A DNA stretch of 64,000 nt from Rhynchospora pubera (lineage: Eukaryota; Streptophyta; Magnoliopsida; Poales; Cyperaceae). The stretch spans positions 163,241,461 through 163,305,460 of the forward strand of contig CM051460.1 of assembly GCA_028095005.1 (NCBI GenBank), in the 5' to 3' direction. The notes under the pieces are model-generated. The model searched no databases, was not told the origin of the DNA, and saw only the letters and a list, made by a program, of their open reading frames with translations. A program made the position numbers and the translations under genes. Below are positions 56,653-64,000 of the stretch, piece after piece (position 1 is the stretch's first letter; each line of letters opens with the position of its first letter).

Positions 56653-58181
56653 AGCAACATAAATGATACAAAATTAATAGTTGAGAAGGCAGGCTTTAGT
56701 TACCTTCTATTCATGCCCTATGTAATTTCGGCACAAAGAGCGCAATAAAGAATCTGTCGCCATAATATTGAATAAGGCGGAGGATACTGTGTGCTTTACA
56801 CACTATAAAATTTACTCGGAACAATCAAATAAAATATTTGAACGAAAAATACCCTTTGTTTGCTATCCTATTGTCCCTTGTTTTCTTATATTAACATAAT
56901 TAAGCCTTTTGAACCGTTCTTCCTTTTAGCCATGCTGAACCTAAGCACAACCATCTTCTGTTGAAAATTGGACCAGCTAACATTCTCCAAAGTCCAAACA
57001 CGGTGTGCTATGGGTAGTGATATACTCTTTTCGAACAACTTTACAATACAAAAAACATATTAACATGATTATTCTTATTGAAATATTGAAAATTTTGATT
57101 TTGTTTTGTTTCTTCCTCAATTTGTCGTAATTAAATTTATCACTTTTCAGCTGCTGCTCTAAAATAATAACGTACATTAACCTAATTTTCGGTAGAATTT
57201 GAAATTGTCGCAATGCCCAATTCCAATTGAAAATAAAAGCTTCAAATTAGCGTGCCTTGTGTTAATGAATTTTTATAGAGATTCTGGTTGTCGAAATGTC
57301 ACCTAGCATACACTCAAACGGGAGTCAAATAATTTATCGTTGTTCATCACCTTCTTAGAGAGTTCAGAAATATATTAGTGCTTGAAGATACATTTGATTA
57401 AATTAGGACGATAAATAATCATGTCATTAAAAAAATTGTTGGAGTGTTCCGAAAGTGTTAAGAGTTGACCGAAGTGTCGCCCTGTGTCGAAACCAACGGG
57501 AACAGTCCTGAAAGTTTAGCAACAATTAATATATCGCCCTGCTATAAACAAAATGTAATTCTATCATCAGAACGGAGTTTTTTTATGTACAATATTTGGT
57601 CCAATGGCTACCAGTATTTTTCTAGCGGAGGACGCAAGTTTGAAGCAGTTGCAGATTTGTTCGTCTCTAAAATTCAGAACTTAATAATTTAATATGCAAA
57701 TATGTTCTCATTAATTAAAAAGATAATGCATTTAATTTATGTTAATTTAAAATATGATTGATCATATAAAAAGTCTCATAAACTCAACAGTTAAAAGTTT
57801 TTTATAGATTAAATTGCATTCATATTTTATTTAAATATTACAGAACATAGCTACAATAAGTTTTTAGTTTGAATAATATTTTTTAGTATGAAATGTAGCT
57901 TATATAAGTACGCTAGAAATTTGTAAATGGATGATTGGAAGATTTTAACTAGAATTTCTCGACATACGTACTAAAGGAAAGTCGTTAATTAACGCTACCC
58001 ATGCCTCTTGGACTACAAAACTTAATCACTATTATTACAAAACAAAAGATGACACAGACATCCTCTGGTTTTCACATATATTACAAAATTCCAAATAAGT
58101 TGAGGCTAATTAATACATCAGGAGTTTAAAACATTCCCTTATACACTCCAATTTTAAGGAGAATGGTAAAACTCTGTTTGA
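56653..58181. other. Intergenic DNA
   Basis: AT-rich. Only short chance ORFs and no terminal repeats were found. Confidence 0.55.
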
Positions 58182-58550
58182 TCACGAGACAAGATAACTA
58201 CTAATCATATCTCTCCTTCGGCAGCCAGCCGAGGGGTGCGATAGCACCGGCATGCCCCACTGAGCAGAGAATGCAATGGTAGGATAGCATGCTGGATCCA
58301 AACTCATTAGCCTTCTTAAGATCTCGGTGTAAAATGCAATCACTCTTCTTGGTACCGTGAAAAAGAATCGCATTATTTTGAGTCTTCTCTTCTTCGATTG
58401 CTCGAGCCGGTACAAAATCACCGCCTTACCTCGCCGCCGCCTCAGCCAACATGGCCGTCTCATCCTCTCTCCTTCTCCTCCTTTGTGAAGTCTCTGATAT
58501 TTGAAGTTGGATGCAGGGTTGTGACTAATCAGACCTGATGAAAAAGCCAT
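58182..58550 (-). CDS. Small basic protein of unknown function, 122 aa
   Basis: A single-exon ORF on the minus strand with a TATA box (58,684-58,694) at a suitable distance upstream. The protein starts MAFSSGLISHNPASNFKY, has a strongly basic middle (CWLRRRRGK and SKKRRLKIMRFF), and ends in a less charged part containing YPTIAFSAQWGMPVLSHPS. No signal peptide, transmembrane segment or known domain is evident. I do not recognise the family with certainty. The compositional contrast with the AT-rich surroundings and the promoter support a real gene. Confidence 0.6.
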   Translation of the reverse strand: MAFSSGLISHNPASNFKYQRLHKGGEGERMRRPCWLRRRRGKAVILYRLEQSKKRRLKIMRFFFTVPRRVIAFYTEILRRLMSLDPACYPTIAFSAQWGMPVLSHPSAGCRRRDMISSYLVS

Positions 58551-58683
58551 CTGATTGTTGTGTGTATTTTTAGTGAAGAAAGAAAATTAGAGGGGCAACT
58601 GGCAAATTCTTGTTAGCTAGCTAGTTGTGTAACTTGTGTTTTAGGTCTTTGAGTGATGGATAGGGAAAGAAGAACATGTGTCA

Positions 58684-58694
58684 ATGGATATATA
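58684..58694 (-). promoter_or_regulatory. TATA box for the small basic protein gene
   Basis: Minus strand CTCTATATATATCC, about 135-145 bp upstream of the ATG at 58,550. Confidence 0.55.
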
Positions 58695-58699
58695 TAGAG

Positions 58700-61697
58700 G
58701 GAGAAGATCAATGATCAGAGACTGTTGTGTGTTGAGTGTGTGTGGTGGGGTTGGCACATGGGAAAAGTACCATACAATTGGAGAGAAGGAGACGATGTTT
58801 GCCTATGTGCGGATTCCATTTAGCACACATGACATGACTTTCCATGTCATTCACAGGCTCACAGCTCTCTCTCTCTCTATCTGATTTCATTAATTAATTA
58901 ATATTGATCTTTGATTTAAGTTTGAATGATTAATACTGTTTTATATAATATATTTTTCTATATTAAATTTAAAGTTAGTGGGAACAAAACACAGAGCCAG
59001 TGGTAGGGAATAACGCAATCTCTTTTTTCCCATTTCTAGTGAGAGCCTAGAGGATGAGAAAATAAATAATAAGAGCATAAAAATGTGAGCTAGGCTGAGC
59101 AAATGAGTTTGTAAATTCAGTTTGAAAATTTTGAGATCGACTTCAATGTTAAAATGACGAATTTAATTTTTCTTATCTACTTACTAGACAAATGATGGGT
59201 TTAAAATATTGACAATATTGACTTATAGCATGATCAAATTCAAGGATTCAAATTCATTGTTTCACATTTTAATTATTTTTCATCTTAAACACATGAATCA
59301 TATAAGTGAGTTTAAGCTGGCCGTAATCTAACAATACATAATTTATACATCATTTTAAAAAATGCATTGCGTTTAGAGTATTGTGTCAACGATGTAAATG
59401 TGTATTATTTAAAGTTTGTTCATTATTATATAGACATTGTGTAGTTATTTTTATAAATCCAAAAGAAGCATTTCACCTCTAGTCCTCAATAAACTATAAT
59501 TTAGCACTAGTTAATTAAATGGCCTCTCTCTGACAAAACATCCGTAAAAGCCGAAAGCAAATGAAGCCTTGTTGAACAATTTAACCAACGCAAACAAGCA
59601 AACAAAAGACATAATAGATAAGGGAAAGGCGAGCACTGTACAGAGATTCCACAACTTTGAAGAAAAGCAAAGGGAATACGGCGATGGAATTATATCAGTA
59701 GTTTTATAACAAGTAGACATGTGCAATCATATACACGTTATCATGATCAGGCAATTATAAGAATCACTAATCATCCCCAATGATTAGTGAAGGACCCTAC
59801 TAGCTAATTAATCTTTAATTTTCTTTAGAGTAACTTGAAGCAAAGACTGTTTAAATCAAATGCGCATCTTTTCAATTAAGGAACTACTCAGTCTCATATT
59901 AGAATATTAGTATGCATTTAAGCATCATGTCAATAAAAAATAGTTTATCTTAACTCCTTCATACTCCATTTTGACTAATTTTAAATTAAAGATGAGTACT
60001 AAATTTTGGTGGAACTAAATGATTCGATCACAGCCTGGACCACCGCTTGGTGCGGGTCGGGTACAAGGAAATCCCGGACACGTATAATTGATTTAGTTGC
60101 TAATACTCCTGGAAACAAAACATGAAATCTTATTTCCTGATTCTCTAGGTAACCGGCTAATTAATTAGTTCTAACCAAAATATATTTAGCCATTTTATGT
60201 AACAGAGACTATGGAACAAGAGTGTTTTTGGACAAGGTCTTCAAATCTTCTGATATTAAGAACATGTATTTCGGCCCTAACATAAAAATATGTATTTTTC
60301 ACAGTAGGAATTTTCATGCACATTTCAATAAAAAGGCTAAGTTAGGTTGACAAATTAAAACATATCATATTGTTTCAAAGTAGGGGCATGAATGAAACTC
60401 ATTTATTTGATTATTAGCCTTTATAATATATTCAATAAGCCGGGTGTTGATAATGATACATACATGTATAAATATATAGAGAAAACCTATGGTGCATACT
60501 AAATTACTAATGTATGGGAGTTTTGATGTATACTGATCTAAACTCTTCGATCTGTTTTAAAATAACTGATCCAAATCGTTCAATATGATCTCCTATCAAA
60601 ATCTCTTTGCCAACCAAATTTTACATTTTTTTCGATATTTTTAAGCATATTTTTCGAATTAAATTATATGTATTGTAATTAAATAAATAATAATATATGA
60701 TAATATTTTCTCGTTCATTAAAAAATTAAATTACTATTAAGATTATGTCATATAATATTAATTTAAGTAGCTACAGTAAAGAAAAGGCCTGTGACTAATG
60801 AAGAGGGTTGGAATTTTTTTTTTTAAGACATACTAGATAGATAGAGACTATATCTAGAAAAAAAAAATTTAAAAAAAAGTTGGAACTTCGAACCGGTTAG
60901 TTAAGGGCCAATCGCTTTTTGGTTTGACGCAATAAAGATTTGGCATGAATAAACGGGCAGTCGGCGCCGATGAGATGTACATCAAAGTAAGATAATCCAT
61001 GCCTATGTATCTTCTACTTATATAGACTAGTTTAGGTTCAATTATTTCTTTTGGCGACCGCACTAGCTCCCAAATCTTTCAGTTATGGATGCTTTGATAG
61101 ACAGCACCAAAATTTACACCCCATTGCAGGCTTGCAGCTCCACTATTTGGCGATACAAAATAGAAAAGATTGGAAGGGTATGTAACAATCTTGCCTAAAT
61201 ATTACCGATTTCATTTTTTAGGTACAAGCAATCTATCAATGTTTGGCGAGATACTTTCATTCAATTCAAGCAAAACCTTGTGTGCTTTTCGTTCTGTAAT
61301 CTCGTCCAAGCAAGTCAAAAAATGTTCTATAAGGACAGAACTAAGGGCTTAAGACTGTCATAGGCTCATAGCAGTAAGTTAAATTAATACCAAAAAGCAT
61401 CACGCTTTCAAAGTCTAAAGATGGTGTCCGTCGTATTCGATCAATGGCAATAATCTACCAAATATTGATCCGTGATCAGCTAGATTTACATGCATAATTA
61501 CACCTTTATTCCTTCAGTCTCAAACAAGGTGGAATTTGTTTTAAAAATATCAGACATTTTATAAACCTATAAAAAACGCCATGCCCCCTCATATTAACGT
61601 GTCAAGGAATGGAATTTATTAACAATCAAATTAATCTGACATTCTTGATTTTTGAGTTTTGACAATTGTCAAAATTAATATATAGTTTTGAAGTTCA
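58700..61697. other. Long intergenic stretch
   Basis: AT-rich, with a CT repeat at 58,866-58,880. Around 60,480-60,660 there is one arm-like segment (CTATCAAAATCTC, ACCAAATTTTACA) resembling half of the hairpin MITEs, without a matching partner. No gene is supported. Confidence 0.5.
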
Positions 61698-62092
61698 AGA
61701 GTAAATCTATTGTGAACCATGATGCATAGAGCGCTCCGTGCACCACGCCCGTTTGATCGGTGATTTTATAAATTGACAAATCTAAATTAACCAATCCAAT
61801 CTATATATTAAAATCTCATAGGAAACAAAATTTTACAATTTTTGAAATTTTTTACTATTTTTTTCGAATTTTTTAAAACTTTTTTGGCTTACAAATTAGT
61901 GTATTTATAGCTAAAAATGGAAAGTTTTAAAAAATTCGAAACAAAATTGTAAAATAAATTTTGTTTGCTATGAGATTTCAATATATAAATTGGGTTGGTT
62001 AAATTAGATTTGATAATTTGTGAAACCACCGACCAAAATAGTCATAATGCACGAAAGCTTATATGAACCATAGTTCATAATAGATTTACTCT
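61698..62092. mobile_element. Long-hairpin MITE, 395 bp
   Basis: Left AGAGTAAATCTATTGTGAAC and right (reverse complement) AGAGTAAATCTATTATGAAC are nearly identical, and inverted similarity continues through most of the element (e.g. AATCTAAATTAACCAA against TTGGTTAAATTAGATT). Flanks GAAGTTCA (61,690-61,697) and GAAATTCA (62,093-62,100) match 7/8. Transcripts through it would fold into one long hairpin. Confidence 0.8.
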
Positions 62093-64000
62093 GAAATTCA
62101 ATATATGAAACATAATAAATACTCTAGGCATAATGCGCATAAAAACGATAAAATTTACCTTGTATAATGACTTTTGAATTTTATAAAAGTCAGAATTAAT
62201 AACCTTAGCATACAATAGTAAATAATATTTAAAATGTATATGAAATGTATTACACAAAACAATCAAAAAAGGCAAACAATGTCTATTTAGTTTTCTTCTG
62301 TTACGATTGTTTTACTTGATTTAGGAAATACTGTCAAAATTACCAAGTCAACATTTGTCAATGGAATAGTCAAAATTATTAAGTTAACATTTGTCAATGG
62401 CTCCCCACCATTTGTCAAAACTCGTATAACAGAAAACTAGCAGGAGAAAAAGGGGCAATCTATATAAGATGAAGCATATGTACAAACAAGAAGCAATTGC
62501 ATCCCTCTTGGTCTCCTAAAAATAAACGGGGCACAGAAAAGGATATAATGCCTACCCAAATACGAAACCTTCAAATATCAGAATCAGCATAAAAGCATTC
62601 CACTCCACTCTATGGGTGATTTTATGCCAAACTAAAGACAGATCATGAAGGAATTTAGGTTCACAGACCAACAAGAACATTTAATAAAAATGTCACTACA
62701 AAGATTCACTGAGCAATCTCATATCATACTCAATTCCATGTCCATGAAAAATAACCAGCAGCCCATGCTTTGATAGAAATAGAATAGAAACAGAAACAGC
62801 ATGATAATTCTTAGTCCATGTTCTCTTTCTCAGACCTCTTTGATTTTTCACCTGTTTATAAAGTTTGATCAGATAAGAAAATAACATGCAAGATCCATTA
62901 CAGCTCAGATACTTTAATTTTTTATACATTGAAAGGAGAATCATGTGTCCATGTTAAAGTTTTGAGTTGCTAATAAAGGCCATCATAAATGATCAATATT
63001 TTCTGAAGGAATGTTAAATATCTAATGGGCTTCTGCACAAGTTTGTCAGGCCACTGTACTTCTGCTTTCAACAGCCCCAGAACGTTTGGTTCTTGTCCAA
63101 TTAGGCTCATTCAATAAGGTCGATATTGACGATACATTCAAATCTTTCGAAATAAAAGGCTAAAGTTATACATTCAAATCAACTAACTCTATTGGCTCTT
63201 AGCAATGTCTGTTTCGATAATTAGAGCGAAATACAGTTATCATTTTAACTGGCAAAACAAACAAACACAACGAAGTCAATAGTTAATGGGCCATGTTTCG
63301 AATAAAGACAACAGTCCATGTACCATATTTCTCCCACTAATGTCTTACTTTTAAGCAAATTTAGTGCTAAGACTCATTTAAGAATACTGTCGCATCTAGA
63401 AATCAACTTGGTCAGATCATGTACCAGTTTCAGTTTCCATTTGAATACCAGATTTCTAGACTTTTCTTTTCCTTTTTTTATCCCCCATTTTTGCTGAATT
63501 TTTCCATCTTGATTACACAATGAAGGGCAAATTAAAGCACAAATGGTATAATGAATTAATTATGATGAACAGATTCCGAAATACACAATAGATTCATTTA
63601 CGTCCATAGAGCTCAACTCCACAAAAATTGCTTAATTAAGGATAATTTGGGAAGTAAACATATACCTCAGTACCTCACCTATTGGATTAATACACAGGTC
63701 AGATGTTGTCTAAGGAAAGATCACACCAAGTATCCCATTCCACTGGTTTGGTTTCCTGATCTGAAAATTCAACCAAATCAAACATTACTAACCATATGAA
63801 TTGAAGTGTGATACAACATAAGAAATGCTACCTAGGTTACCTTCCTATCACATCAGATTTATGACAAATCCAAATATACTGTCAATTTTAAAGCATTAAA
63901 TGTAAATGCAAGTTTAATTACAAAAATGAAGGGAATAATGGCAAGAAAAGGGGCATACTAGAAGTTTCCTCGTTTTCCTCAGATTTTGGCGCCATTGCAG
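62093..64000 (-). other. Possible gene entering from the right edge (minus)
   Basis: Weak gene-like signals on the minus strand. At 63,959-63,995, an ATG opens MAPKSEENEETS and stops at a GT donor. At 63,700-63,760, a good acceptor is followed by NQETKPVEWDTWCDLSLDN and a stop. At 62,811-62,851, an exon-like piece ends SKRSEKENMD with a stop. Around 62,977-63,112, a short frame reads PNVLGLLKAEVQWPDKL. I could not join these into one model, and any of them could be chance. Confidence 0.25.

Noticed and set aside
57465..57692. 75-codon ORF
   Set aside because: No domain, promoter or codon pattern supports it in AT-rich DNA.

Overview
The window reads as nuclear DNA of a flowering plant, most likely a eudicot. 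Three intron-containing housekeeping genes (MED7, a Hep_59/TLS1-like protein and a VTT-domain membrane protein) sit in AT-rich DNA that is heavily loaded with LTR retrotransposons and MITEs. I cannot name the species from sequence alone. All exon boundaries below were placed by hand from GT-AG sites and family similarity.

Layout. 1-7.0 kb: a possible gene edge at the far left, an hAT-type MITE with a perfect 8-bp target duplication, then MED7 and the Hep_59/TLS1-like gene, both on the minus strand. 7-13.7 kb: intergenic DNA with several MITEs, a probable solo LTR inside a minisatellite, and a second minisatellite bounded by GC-rich inverted ends. 13,749-38,730: one 25-kb composite insertion of Athila-lineage Ty3/Gypsy sequence, bracketed by the 5-bp duplication ATAAC. 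It contains at least two related LTR subfamilies (called B and C here) in both orientations, a pair of 3.9-kb inverted-repeat arms, one uninterrupted protease-RT-RNase H-integrase ORF, an env-position ORF, and a short telomere-type repeat at a breakpoint. 39-48 kb: intergenic DNA, another hAT MITE, the VTT gene, and a MITE with long terminal inverted repeats. 48,209-55,986: a second Athila-like element (D) with target duplication GTTCC. It encodes only gag and protease in one 981-aa ORF and has two LTRs of different subfamilies. 56-64 kb: a second copy of the 40-kb hAT MITE, a small unrecognised gene, a long hairpin MITE, and a possible gene entering from the right edge.

How the parts relate. 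The retroelements share one plan: LTR, tRNA-Asp primer site, gag-pol, a long structured 3' noncoding region, polypurine tract, LTR. Element D keeps the cis signals and gag but lacks RT and integrase, so it would need enzymes from a relative such as the B-type pol present here. The central oddity is a set of short perfect palindromes with core TCGG(A/T)CCGA. They usually occur in pairs and recur at matching places in the different subfamilies: U3 just before the TATA-like box, U5, the protease-RT linker of the coding region, and the 3' noncoding region. The outer arms of the palindrome differ by subfamily (ATT..AAT, AAC..GTT, TGT..ACA). In coding regions they are read in more than one frame, which points to a role at the DNA or RNA level. 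The 3' noncoding region also carries a stem with compensatory changes, a post-stop hairpin, and a strongly conserved block of about 260 bp.
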